A stretch of DNA of 64,000 nt, taken from Botrytis cinerea B05.10 (Eukaryota; Ascomycota; Leotiomycetes; Helotiales; Sclerotiniaceae). The DNA is taken from the NCBI RefSeq assembly GCF_000143535.2, contig NC_037312.1:1736001-1800000 (forward strand), read 5' to 3'. Position numbers and translations under genes: made by a program. Shown here piece after piece: positions 35,501 to 46,420 of the stretch. The notes under the pieces were generated by a model. That model did not search any database, had not been told where the DNA came from, and saw nothing but the letters and a program-made list of their open reading frames with translations. Every line of letters starts with the position of its first letter. Within the stretch, counting starts at the first letter, position 1.

Positions 35501-37052
35501 CTCCTATCTACTACATGGCGGTCGTCAGCTCGAGGAGTTTTAAAATAGATTATAGACATAATTAAGGTTTGAAACAGGGCAGAGAGTGCCCAGTCCTTAT
35601 ATAACCAATTATCATACATAACATTATCTCTAAAAATTGGGCCCATGGCGTCAAACCGGCGAAATTGAGGGGCCGCAATGTGATCGTGGTCTTACGGAAG
35701 ATATAGGGATCAAACTCTGGTCGCCATCAATATCAAATAAAAGCCCTTGAATGTACATGGATGAAATATTTTCGGATTTAAAACGTCGATCTCCGTTCTA
35801 TGCAATGTAAAATATCAATACCAAGACTTACCTTATGTGATTTAGAGCGGTGAGGTGCATGAGTGGATACAGTATTCTCTGGGCATCGATCTTGCTTGTG
35901 ATACGCATGTGAAAAGCCATATAGATATCGAGGATCTTTAGGCGCAATGGTATTTTCTCTATCCGAACCGACACCGTTAGCTGTCTCCATCGATGCTATC
36001 TAAGAGGCATGTACCTGGTTGCTATCTGGAAACTGGAGTATCGATATCGGGGACGGTAGAGAAGTACCAGCATACATAGCAGGCCATAAACATGGACCTC
36101 AGGATGCACAGCCTAGTTTCGGAACCCATGTTGGATGGACTCTGATAATCGATATCAGGGACGGTAGAGAAATGCCAGCATATAGAGCTGGCCATAAACA
36201 TAGACCTCAGGATGCACAGCCTAGTTTCGGAACCCATGTTGGATGGGCTCTGACAATAGATATGGAGAGATGTACAGTACTATAGGTTGCGGGTCGTTCG
36301 ATGCAATATGCTTATAAGGGGGGGCGAGAATTCCTTTGAAAGCCGTGTATTAGTATGATTTAGCAGAACTACATGGAATGCACAACACACTCGTAGATTC
36401 TAAATTCTTTCAGGAAGAATAGAAATCGTCTACATAACTCTTTGCCAGATGGGTCCTGGAAGGATAAATGTCTAAGGACCATACCTTCTGAGCATCGTCA
36501 GTGGATGCATCGACTCACAGAAAGCTCAAATATTTCACATAGCCACATAGTTGCAACTATCATTTATACACCGCAAGAAATGACGAAAATTTTCAATGCA
36601 GGCCAAGTATTTATTAGATACACGATTTAAATGAACCGAGTGCAGGTAGCAGGTTGAAACACATTGTGATTTTTGAAAATCAGTTGTGAAACCGTATATC
36701 CACTGTTGAACTCAAATTGACATAATACCATGGCAATAATTCAATGTGATGAAGAGGAAGATAACGCATAATTTAATTTGTCGTATGAGGGAGGGGAGGA
36801 GAGAAAATTTGAAACATCGCTGTCTTCGGAGAACATAAACATGTAGAAGTCACTTTGTTCAACATGTAATGTGTTCGGCATGACAAACGCAGTTTAGATC
36901 AAGGGTTAGAGTCTTGTAAGCCCACAATGATTCGATTAATAGAATCATCTCTCGATCAGGCCATCCAGAGCCCATTGTAGGCATGAGTATCATAAAATAT
37001 TGTGGCTTGTTTAAATTCATTTGGGGTATGTACAGTGGTTGAGCCAAAGTCT
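32521..37052. other. Gene-poor stretch of 4.5 kb
   Basis: No convincing gene on either strand. Frames of 60-106 codons occur (for example 34111-34431 minus and 35057-35362 plus) without domains, signal peptides or consistent splice sites. It contains a 108-bp tandem duplication at 36041-36256. Remains of old elements are possible but not recognisable by eye. Confidence 0.45.
36041..36256. repeat. Tandem duplication, two copies of 108 bp
   Basis: TCGATATC starts copy 1 at 36041 and copy 2 at 36149. The copies differ at about ten positions, mostly transitions, and share the long identical core from CCTCAGGATGCACAG to CCATGTTGGATGG. Because 108 is divisible by 3, the duplication keeps frames open on both strands; there is no evidence that it is translated. 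Confidence 0.85.
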
Positions 37053-37563
37053 CTAGATGAATCTCTTCTCGAGCTGTTGAGTTGAAGTTAGTAAAAATAA
37101 AATATTTATGAAGAAGACTCTCTGAAGCCCAATAAAAAAACTTACTCTCCATGGGTTATTCAACTCGAATCCTAGAGGAGCACTTGGATTATCGGTTTGC
37201 CCTCGAAGGAATCCAGTCAACCTTCTATCACGGTCCATCACTACATCGCAGTCAGTATCATACACAACAGTGTAGAATCCCGAGGATAGAGGTTACTTTG
37301 CTGCGTGAACGATTAGTTTCCTTCATCAATGTAAGGTTAAGACGTAGGGATGCTCACTCTGTCCCAGGCATCTACAGAATGTCTGGCTCTCTTTCCACCA
37401 TTTTGCAGAGCTCTAACTCCAGACATTCCAGCACCGGTAATACCGAACATCTGCGTGGTACTCAGTATTATGATCTTTGTAGTGGAAGGGTCGTGAGAAT
37501 CGTAGAGGTACGAACGGCAAGCATGATTCCATATGGAAGGAGAGCTTCGAAAGGAACACCCAT
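37053..37563 (-). CDS. NADH:ubiquinone oxidoreductase MWFE-type (NDUFA1) subunit
   Basis: Exons on the minus strand: 37563-37516 (MGVPFEALLPYGIMLA), 37450-37358 (MFGITGAG ... NGGKRARHSVDAWDR), about 37240-37146 (MDRDRRLTGFLRGQTDNP ... GFELNNPWR) and 37073-37053 (LEKRFI). Order and motifs match the fungal homologue of NDUFA1, a small one-helix membrane-arm subunit of mitochondrial complex I needed for its assembly. Introns 1 and 3 are GT-AG and in phase. Intron 2 is not: donor GTGAGC at 37357 and the only nearby acceptor TAG (37241) leave exon 3 out of frame by one base. Either an unusual splice site, a small assembly error or a real lesion is present. Intron 3 (72 bp) has no stop, so retention would keep the frame open. 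Confidence 0.78.
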
Positions 37564-38240
37564 CGTGGCGATTTCGTAATTATCTATTGATTCATGGTTA
37601 GCATTGTAACATTCATATAGCCTCACAAATTGTATAGCACGTACCTTGTATTTGTTGTTGGCTTCTCAATTGGAGTGATAAGGCTTTTTGAGAGCCTCAG
37701 AATTGATTGACGACGTTGGTTTGCGCCAATTTGAAGTGAAATGATGACTAAGACTTCGCAGGCCGCCCGAACGACGACTTTGGGGTATTGATAACCCTTG
37801 AGAACGCAATAACAACACCACACACGATTATCAATTCAAATCAAGCTTGATCTACGCGTCGGAAGGTCTTATGCATAAATATTTGAGGCTCTCATAATTG
37901 TTTTTCGATGGAATTGGTTTAAAACATCACGTTCACTTCTTCGAACTGCAGTGCTTAATACCTAAATTACAACAATCCATCCAACAATTATCTGGCAAGC
38001 TGCGCATTACTTGCGTTAACTTGGCTGGTATAGTATGTCCTCTGGCATCTAATAAATCGAATCGGCGACAAAAATCGAACACTGTTTCATCTTCTACTTA
38101 ATTACCCGGCGGGGCGCAGAAGCAACGATTGCAAAGGCTATCCAACCGCCTAGGCCACATTCTCCTATATTCTCGGCATCGATAAATATTCCTGTCGTGC
38201 CAATATATCTACATCGCGCATGAAAACCAATCTATAAAGA
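37564..38240. promoter_or_regulatory. Divergent promoter region of NDUFA1-like and SAS3 genes
   Basis: 677 bp between two divergent start codons. The frame at 37623-37823 (minus) shows no family features. Nothing else is supported. Confidence 0.4.
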
Positions 38241-41200
38241 ATGGCGGGAGCGGCAGCAGCAGTGGTGCTTATGGATGGGGAGCCTTCCCGTAGTTTAGCT
38301 ACTTCTGAAGACGATGCTGATTTTGAGGAGGATGACGACATGGTTCCTGACATAATCAATGAGGACGCGAATGCATATGCTGCTAATATTCAATTACAAA
38401 ATGGGTTGATTGGGGATCACAGCGATCTAGAGGATGACAGAGAGGGACCGGAAGGAGAAGAGGATATGTTAACAGATGAAGATGCAGATGGAGAGGAGGA
38501 CGACGAAATGCTTGACGGGCCAGACAACATGGATCATACTGAGGAAGAAGAGGCAGATGAAAACCGAGAGCTGGGTGAAGGAGATGAGGATGACGACGAT
38601 GCGGAGGGAGTTGGTGCAGTCAAAATTCAGCCTGGCTTAGAGGATGACGATGATGAAGACGCAGAGAGTGGCTCCGATAGCGACAGCTCCGTGGAAATTG
38701 AACAAGATGACGAATCTAAGGGCTCTAGCGATGTCGAGGAAGAAACACGATGGCAATCTAATGGGGAAGGTGAAGAGGAAGAGGAAGAACACGTAAATCC
38801 GAATCGCTGCATGTATGTTTCTCTTCTTTTCCTCAACTTACAGTCTTCAACTTACTCATAGCTTCTTAGATTCTGCGAGCAAGACGAGGACGATGATCCG
38901 AGTGAAGAATTCGAACTTTATCTGGCATGTGAGATGTGTGGAGACAATGGTAAGTTGACCCAGTATTTATAATCGGTAAGGCTGACAAAGCTGTAGCGCA
39001 TCGGCAATGCGCCCGAAATTCAAATGCGCTCAAGTCTGACGAAGGTATGTACTGTTCCGTCATACAGAAATGTATAATGCGGCTAAAATAAATTCCAGAG
39101 GCGGAAAAATGGTATTGTCCAGGATGCCACGAAAACAGTCTCGTGCCCGGAAGTCCAAGTGCAGATGTCGATATGCTTGAAGGCCCAGAGGAAGAAATAG
39201 TGGAGGCAGTCGGTCAAGAGGGAGATGGTGTAGAACTTCTTGATGAAGATGCATCAATAGCGGCCAAGAGGAGAATATCGAGGGACAGAGTTCCAGGGGA
39301 CCTATTACCGCCAAGACGTGGTACAATCAAATCAGATTCACACTCCGTCTTCGAACAACTAATACCACCAGAAGATCCCATGGATGGCTCACGTTTGTTG
39401 CGTAAGAGAAAAACTTCATCCGTGGAGGCTGATGAGGGACTAGTTTTGAGAAAAAGGACTCGTGATCGAGATGTACTTCCCGACAATTCCAAACCATCAT
39501 TTGACGAACCACATGATGAAGCCAAAGTCGACAACGATAGCAACTTATCATTGACTAACGGCAAAAGGAATAAGAAGAGGGTAGATACGCCTACAAGCCC
39601 GCGTGTTTCAAGATCCTTACGTCAAAAGACTTCTTCATCTTTAGGTCCGCCAGTTAACATTGTCGAGAAAATACCTGGCACTCTCAAAATCTCCTTTCGT
39701 GTTGATCCTATGGAGTTGAGGCATATTCTCTCAATACCCCCTAAACCAAAAAAGAAACGCGGTGGTCGTGGCGTCTCAAAGGCTCGATCCACAGCTACTT
39801 CTACCGCTCTTGTCCCCTCGAGCTACTCACAACCTTTCTACCCCTCCATTCACGAGAAAGAATTGGAAGAGCTGAAATCCAAACCTTACGGTGGCATTCT
39901 TTCCGAAGCTGACGCTGATACATCTTTGACACTACCTAGAGCAGAGCATCGGCGTCAATTTGAAGATGCTCGTCAAACGGCTGAAGAGGATTGGAAAGCA
40001 AGGGCAGCGGCTGCGGCAGAAGCTGCTGCCAAGGCAGGATTGAGAAAAGCACGCAAGGTGTCAGGTCCAGCCAGCCAAATTGAATATATTGATTTTGGGG
40101 CATATCAAATCGATATTTGGTATGCTGCTCCATATCCAGAAGAATATAGCCGGAATAAGGCACTTTTCATATGTGAGTTCTGTTTGAAGTACATGGAGTC
40201 CGATATTGTTGCTTGGAGGCATAAAACGAAATGCCCATGGAAGCATCCTCCTGGCGATGAAATATACCGGGATGGAAAGATTATGATTTTCGAAGTGGAT
40301 GGCCGCAAGAACCCACTGTACTGCCAAAATCTTTGTCTCCTAGCAAAGCTCTTTCTCGGATCGAAAACTCTTTACTATGATGTCGAGCCTTTCCTTTTTT
40401 ATGTCATGACAGAATATGACGAACTGGGTTGTCACTTTGTGGGCTATTTTTCGAAGGAGAAGCGACCTAGCAGCCTCAACAACGTCTCATGTATTCTCGT
40501 ATTGCCTATTCATCAACGAAAGGGATATGGTCACCTGCTCATCGACTTTTCGTATCTTCTCACTCGCGTTGAGAAGAAGACTGGCTCTCCTGAGAAGCCA
40601 CTTTCGGATATGGGTCTAGTCTCTTACCGTAATTACTGGCGACTCGTTCTATGTTATTACTTACAAAGATTTCAGCCCTCTGAACGTGTTCCAAGTATCA
40701 AGGCTATTTCTGACGAAATGGGTTTAACGCCAGATGATGTTATATCTGGCCTTGATGCCATGGGCACTCTCGTCCGCGATCCAACAACTGGTACCTATGC
40801 CATGAGATTAAAGCCGGATTACTACAAAGAGGTTATTTGCCATCATGAAGCAAAAGGGTACGCTAAACTCAATCCTAAAAGGTTGGTCTGGACGCCTTTC
40901 GTCATGGGTAGAGGTAATGCTTCTGCTTATGATCATGCACCGCCACTTAACACGGTCGCACCACGCGAGGAGGACGAAGACGAAGTACCCAGTGTTGAAG
41001 GCATATCTAATGGAAGTGTCCAAGGCACATCTTTGAACGGTCTTACGAATGGTGATACAGAAGAAATGACAGCATCGTTAGGCAAAATGACCACCGGGGC
41101 TGGTGAAGTCATTAGAGTTGCAAGTTCAGAAGGTAGTGTTGGAAAGTCAGCGATGACGCAAAAGCTCAATGGTATGACCAAAAAGTCATACTATGATCTT

Positions 41201-41914
41201 GCCTCCTCGATCCCGGCTATACGATTTGTTGTGTTTCCTCCCTTGCCTGGTGCTCGAAGTCGAACCGTCTCACGCCCAACCTTAGCGCGACCATCCTCAC
41301 GTGCAAGAATATCAACCTCTTCATCTGCTCGGCCCAAATCTCGAAGGGCGGTAGGCGTGCCTATTAGACGTGCATCCACTACATCTGCATCTGCTTCAAA
41401 GGCGCGGACTGCAGCGCGTAGAAAGAGCGGAGGTACAGGGCGTGGGCCTGGTAGATGGCCAAAAGGAACCAAGAAGAGCGATTTTGGGAATGCGGAGAGT
41501 GGTCCTGGCTTGCCACCTAGGTTGTTGAAACAGCGCAGTAAGCTGGGAAACGAGGTAATGCTTGGCGACGAAGAGGAAGAGAATCAAGAGACAAGAAGTG
41601 ATCTCGATGAGTCCGCAATCTACGATACTCCCGCGCCGAGATCGAGACGAGATCGAGATTTGTCACGCAAGGGTGCCGGACTAGGCAAGCCTATTCTCTT
41701 GGGTAAAGGCAAAGGAGCAGGGGTAGGAAAAGGCAAAGGCCCTCTTGTTGATGCGGAAGGCGATCAAGAAATGGCTGATGTACCAGTTGACGAAAGTGAA
41801 GTTGATTGTAACGCGGATGTAAATCAAGATGCCAACATAGACCCAAATCTTGATGCGAACCCGATTCTGGGCGTAGAAGGAGAGGATTTGGATGCAGAAG
41901 GTGAAGATGAATAG
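38241..41914 (+). CDS. SAS3: MYST-family histone acetyltransferase SAS3 (PHD finger plus MYST)
   Basis: Four exons: 38241-38812, 38870-38949, 38997-39044, 39099-41914, about 1171 residues. The first 190 residues are acidic. A PHD-type zinc finger follows across three introns: CIFCEQDEDDDP, CEMCGDNAHRQCA, then WYCPGCHEN. The MYST domain (about residues 560-850) has the C2HC finger CEFCLKYMESD...HKTKC (near 592), YDVEPFLFYVMTEYDELGCH, the acetyl-CoA loop QRKGYGHLLIDFSYLL (near 710) and SYRNYWRLVLCYYL. The C-terminus is Ser/Arg- and Gly/Lys-rich and ends acidic. Yeast Sas3 is the catalytic subunit of NuA3, acetylating H3K14 and H3K23; the built-in PHD finger matches animal MOZ/MORF and filamentous fungal forms. 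Confidence 0.95.
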
Positions 41915-42515
41915 AAAGCGGTCTGTATGCTAGCTTCATGGGGCGTGAATTTGTGCGTTACGATATTTGGAATGGTGAGCAAGGATACCTAGGCTTTAAA
42001 TGGCGTTTGGAAAGGGTATTCATGAGCTTTGGCATGTCGGCATTGGCAAAATATCCTATTGCTTCAGGCAAGTATTGGCGTCAACATGTGTATGGGGCCT
42101 TTCGCAAAATTTCTTAAACTGTAATCATTCATGTACTACTATGGTTGCTTTCGGTATCTCAGAAAGATACCACACAACGAACTAATCCTTGTGTAATATT
42201 ATTTCCCATGTAATATCAGCCTAATGGCAACGTGCAGAGATCCACTGTATCACTTATCGCAATCTCGTCCTCGCTGTTCTTCTCATCTTCGTCCTAGTCT
42301 ACTTGATCTAGATATCTGGAGCACATATCCTAAAAACAAGTGGAGATTCAGATATCATGATGTTATAGCGAGCTCGTATTCACCGGATATCCATATCGCT
42401 CTCCAGCACACTACTGTCGGTCTTGTATCCTCTCTGGTGTATGAGTTAGCTTAGCATTCAAAGGTTTTAAAAGCAAAATCGAAACTGGGTGCATCCCATT
42501 CTAGTTCGCCATTGA
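41915..42515. other. Intergenic, no gene seen
   Basis: 3' flank of the acetyltransferase gene, then AT-rich sequence with short unsupported frames. Confidence 0.45.
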
Positions 42516-42707
42516 AGATACATATCTAGTTCATATGTGGAAAGAGATGCTTTGTTTCTACTTCTATTCGACTTCCATAATATTGGAAAGCACGAGCTAC
42601 AGACATATTCCCGAGACCCAGGATTTGGACCAGAGAAAGTGATGAACCTCTATGGGTCATATTCGATTCGAGATCGTACGGACAAAGTTGTCCAAGCACT
42701 CAAATAG
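42516..42707 (+). pseudogene. C-terminal fragment of an unrecognised protein
   Basis: A 63-codon open frame without a start codon ends in TAG at 42705-42707. It reads like real protein: DALFLLLFDFHNIGKHELQ, then DPGFGPEKVMNLYGSY, then a charged helical end (IRDRTDKVVQALK). A stop lies directly upstream (42513-42515). I do not recognise the family. It is probably the tail of a lost gene or an isolated last exon. Confidence 0.35.
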
Positions 42708-42852
42708 GCTCAGGTATGATTTAAACTTGGTACTGCCAAGTGAGGGGCTCGATCAAGTTCGGTTTGGAAGCTCATCAAACCAAAGTGAAACTAAGCATCC
42801 GATCTTCAGTTACGTGGTATGATAAAAAAAAACTGTTCATTATATATCACTA

Positions 42853-43188
42853 CTAGTGAGAAGTCCGGACTGCGCTGAACACGTTATCATACTGTAAAGC
42901 AGAATAAAAATACTTAGTGTTAGGTGTCAGTTGTTGCTTATCCTGGCTTTTACTAAAGTTTCCGTTCTGCTCATTCCTCAAAAACTCCACACCGTGACAC
43001 TTCCGATAATTTTGGCCAATTGAATTGCACGCAGAAGCCAGTACATGCAGGACATAAGTCATTGATACACATACTGACCATATCACTTGGGATATGATGA
43101 TCCAATACAAATTTCTGCTATCAAGATTCTGCCAATTTTTGCGCTTTCTGCTTTCAAATTGCTGAAATTCAAATGGTACTATGGTCAC
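42853..43188 (-). CDS. Hypothetical one-helix membrane protein (possible UstY-like N-terminus)
   Basis: A 111-codon frame with a basic N-terminal part, one hydrophobic segment (WIIISQVIWSVCVSMTYVL) and a polar lumenal-type tail containing SALQYDNVF. This layout resembles the N-terminus of UstY/DUF3328 proteins (cytosolic basic end, one helix, then a P..AxxY..V.F stretch). No HxxHC motif follows. It could equally be chance or a fragment; it begins 5 bp after the methyltransferase relic ends. Confidence 0.25.
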   Translation of the reverse strand: MTIVPFEFQQFESRKRKNWQNLDSRNLYWIIISQVIWSVCVSMTYVLHVLASACNSIGQNYRKCHGVEFLRNEQNGNFSKSQDKQQLTPNTKYFYSALQYDNVFSAVRTSH

Positions 43189-43192
43189 GTCA

Positions 43193-44081
43193 CTAACTGG
43201 CCTCCAACAAGCTCAAACTCTTGAGTTTAGATAGGTTCCATCTTGCTTCGATAAAGTACAGTTTTGAGTCTTTTGGCTGTTCCATTCCGATGAAATCAAA
43301 ATTCTCATCAGCATTCTTGAGCAATATCTTCCATTCGTCAAGGTCTCTTTCTTTTGCATTGAGAAGCTCAGCCATCGCAAGGCCCATAGATCTGATCAAG
43401 AAATTGTATGTTAGCACGAAATAATCAAATTTATGAAAATGCATTATACGCGCCGGATCAACCGCTCCTTATATTTTGAGACGGAGCCAGGTGGTGGAAC
43501 GATGTATTCCGCGATGACAATTCGAGCGCCAGGCTTTAATTCTGGGATTAAGCGTTGGAGAATCTCGATACAGTACTTGTCAGAGTGATTATGGAAAATC
43601 GCAGCGGAACAGATAGACATCGGCTCCCATAACAGGCTGCTCAGTAAAGAAGTCGTGGATCATGAAAGTCACCCTGTTAGATATATCTTGCGACACGGAA
43701 ATAGATGCTTGATCCACGGCAACCGGAAGATCCTGACTGGTAAAATGAAGCCTCGGAAAGCTATTTGCAAGAGCGATACTGACTTCTTCAAGAGAACCGC
43801 CAACATCGACGAAAGTTCTGATGGAATCCCACCATATGAACGCATCAACTATGTGAGATGATTCAAGGCCAACTTCTCTATTCACCATAGCCATAGCGTT
43901 ACTAAACCTCTTGGCTCAAAAAGGGTGTTTGCCTAGTTCCGAAAACAGCGTATTTTCGATGTTGCTCGCAATCGCAAAGCCCTGGTGAACGTAAATCAAG
44001 ATCTTTTGTACTCGCAGTAAGAAAAATTACCGTATGATCAGGCTCTTGTGATCCCGGCCATTTGACCATCGCATCAACAGT
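43193..44081 (-). pseudogene. COMT-type O-methyltransferase relic
   Basis: The minus strand carries a recognisable SAM-dependent O-methyltransferase (Methyltransf_2) in broken form. In order: VKWPGSQEPDHT, a normal GT-AG intron, GFAIASNIENTLFSELGKHP, an in-frame TGA, AKRFSNAM, the SAM-binding motif FVDVGGSLEEVSIAL, HFTSQDLPVAV, GADVYLFR, and the C-terminal LNAKERDLDEWKILL and YFIEARW. Lesions are the TGA, a one-base frame change near 43600, and an intron near 43440 whose phase does not fit. The N-terminal third is missing; the opposite-strand tyrosinase relic begins there. Relatives methylate hydroxyls of secondary metabolites. Confidence 0.85.
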
Positions 44082-44239
44082 CTTGAAAAAATGTATGTTA
44101 GCAGATATTTAGCCATGTTCGCAGGTAGTTGAAATCAGCTGGTGGAAGCTCACAAGAGATGCAGCAACTTGAATTGCAATAGTTACAAGTTATCGGATTT
44201 CTGGACTTTGGGAATCATACATGTGAACTGTCTTCGTAG

Positions 44240-45052
44240 CAAGCCATCCATGCTAGGAATAACCACTCACAATACGATGATTTTGGCTACTCGCATATTC
44301 AGATTGGCGACTACACACATGAAATTGCCGGGTTCCTGTCCTGATATCGTTATTTTGTTCACATTTACGAGCAGGCTTTGAAAGGTCAATACAACTACAC
44401 TGAATATCTATCTTACTGGGACTGGGAGTTAGACTGGTCAGATATCGAAATATCACCAATCTGGGACAGCGAGGACGGGTTCGGGAGCGATGGAACGGGG
44501 GATCCCAGTGTAGGGGAAGGGAGATTTGTTATCGATGGACATTTTACAAACATGAAACTTTTCTATTACGAAGATAGCTAACAAGAGCATTGTTTATCTC
44601 GTGGTTTTCGACATGGTTCAGAGAAAGATCAGTTCGTTACTTCAAGATTCCATCCTTCATCTCTTCAGAAAGCATTCAACTCCCCTGACTACAGAGGATT
44701 TAGTCTTGCCTTGGAAGATGGTGCACATCGTGATATACCTGTAGTCTTGCTGGGAGAATTTGGAAGTTTTACATCCCCTAATGGTTCGTGTACCCAAGAA
44801 AGTCTAAATCTAATTCTCGAAGACTTGCATATTAATTATGTCACAGATCCGATCTTTTTACTTCATCATACAAAAGCTGATCGCTTATGGTGGGAATGGC
44901 AGAAAGTTGGATCTGAAAGAAGGCTCAGAGACTACGGTAGACAGGCAGATACAATTGAGTCCAGCAGAGAAGCTTCGATCAATGACCTTCTTCACGTCGG
45001 TGGCCTGGGACGAGCAATAGCTGTGTCGGATATAATGAGCACGGAGACATAA
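44240..45052 (+). pseudogene. Tyrosinase (common central domain) relic
   Basis: One frame (after TAG at 44237) carries tyrosinase landmarks in order: SQYDDFGYSHIQIGDY, the copper-A segment HEIAGFLS followed by an in-frame TGA at 44342-44344, YRYFVHIYEQAL, YLSYWDWELD, FVIDGHF, a TAA at 44579-44581, HCLSRGF, LEDGAHRDIP, FTSPN, and copper-B DPIFLLHHTKADRLWWEW. It ends at TAG-type stops around 45052. Two stops in the same frame, without any frame change, show recent loss. Secondary-metabolite tyrosinases of this size act in dikaritin pathways (UstQ, PhomQ). The 5' end is unclear. Confidence 0.88.
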
Positions 45053-45109
45053 ATACTGTGTTACATTTACTAAGTCCAATAATTCATGCCAGATGAGCAG
45101 ACTATACAG

Positions 45110-46008
45110 TTAAATTTCTCCTAAGAAAGACTGGTTTTTGAGACTGCTCATTTCTTCATCGTCAACTATCCGTCGCTGTATCTTAAGCCGAAGATCTTCC
45201 CAAATAACGCATGTATGTTTCGGTACATCTAATTTCAGCATCGGTTTATCACTCTTTGGACTCCACTCAAATGTCATTAATGAAGTGTCTGCATGACAAA
45301 TAATTGCTTGTCATAACAGCTCAAAACAGTGATCTAAAGATGTTAGAAGTGTTCCACAATTAGAGAAAATAGATTCAAACCTGCATGCAGAAGCAAGTGG
45401 GCTTCCTTGTCTCTCGAAACATCGGGAAAGTAGTGCTTGTGGTATATGGCTTGCCTTAAAAACTTCTAATGGGGTTTCAAATTAGCAAGAGGGTAGATCT
45501 ATGCCGTGCAGGTGATACAGACTACACAACGAAATTGATGAAAAGCCTCAAACCATACAAGGTGGTCTTGTCCATCCGACAATGGAAGAGATGTCTGTCT
45601 GATTCTTCCTCTCAAGCTCCCTCTGAGAGACTCGAATGTTTATTCCGGAGAGTAAGTCTTGCCACGCGTTATCCAAGTCTTTATTGGGTGCCCCAGCGTA
45701 AACACTGAACTCAGCAAGCTCAAAGTACTGTTGATTTACCCAGGGTTCTTCTTGATCGAAGCCTGGAAAATGATCAGCTCGCTATTTAGCTCCGTTGATT
45801 GTCTTGGAGTCCACATACTCATTTCAGTTAGGAGGCTTCTACCCTGAGAAGTATAAGATTTCAAACATAAGAAATTCGCCAAGGAATATAGAAGAAAGGC
45901 ACATAGGTGTAAGCCAATAACTCTGAGATAATTTTGCTTTTCTTTCTTTCGACCTCCAGTAGAAAGAAGGAACGGCAATGAATCCAACTCTTCGTCACCT
46001 AGTTCCAT
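45110..46008 (-). pseudogene. UstY-type (DUF3328) oxidase relic
   Basis: Start MELGDEELDSL at 46008, then one helix (YLRVIGLHLCAFLLYSLANF), SMWTPRQS, and the UstY block FSVYAGAPNKDLDNAWQDLL followed by INIRVSQREL. The two catalytic HxxHC-type motifs follow: HQFRC (45540-45526, second His replaced by Arg) and DHC (split by the intron 45380-45334), with the family's C-terminal FEWSPKSD and HTCVIWEDL. Lesions: a frame break near 45740, a 4-bp tandem duplication (GACA) breaking the frame at about 45591-45601, and TGA at 45313-45311 at a conserved position after the second motif. Two in-phase GT-AG introns remain (45525-45466, 45380-45334). UstY proteins cyclise dikaritin peptides in the secretory pathway. 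Confidence 0.85.
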
Positions 46009-46420
46009 TGATTTCTGGGTTTTACAAAATGGAAAATAGTTTAAGGTCTTCGGAATGATGCCTAACATGTTCAGATTTGAGGGTTGTCGGCAAACGCACA
46101 GGGAGTGAAGAATTGTGTAATATGCAACAAGCACGAAATCATATAGGCTAACAGTTGAAGGGGTGTAGCTGCGGGGAGATAATTAGGGATTCTCATCAAG
46201 AGTTTGCTGATTCTAGAGTGTTTTTTTGTTCGGAATTTTCGTCATATGATTGCATGTAGAACCGCAAACACTAATTCCTTAAAAACAAAAAACATACAAA
46301 GATTGTCGAAAATCCCACCTAAAGCTCTCGATAGACATTCAAATCCTAGTTTCACAAGGTCTCTGAAATATCAAGATACTCGTCCCAACTCAGATTTAAC
46401 ACACGCCGCTCAAAGTCAAG

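Noticed and set aside
36019..36285. Open frame across the 108-bp tandem repeat
   Set aside because: Open on both strands because the repeat is a multiple of 3; no family features or promoter.
37053..37265. 71-codon minus-strand frame as a separate gene
   Set aside because: It reads exon 3, the stop-free 72-bp intron 3 and exon 4 of the complex I subunit.
43193..46008. RIP (repeat-induced point mutation) as the cause of decay
   Set aside because: The lesions include indels, a transversion and changes outside CpA context, and the genes are not repeated here; a RIP index would be needed.
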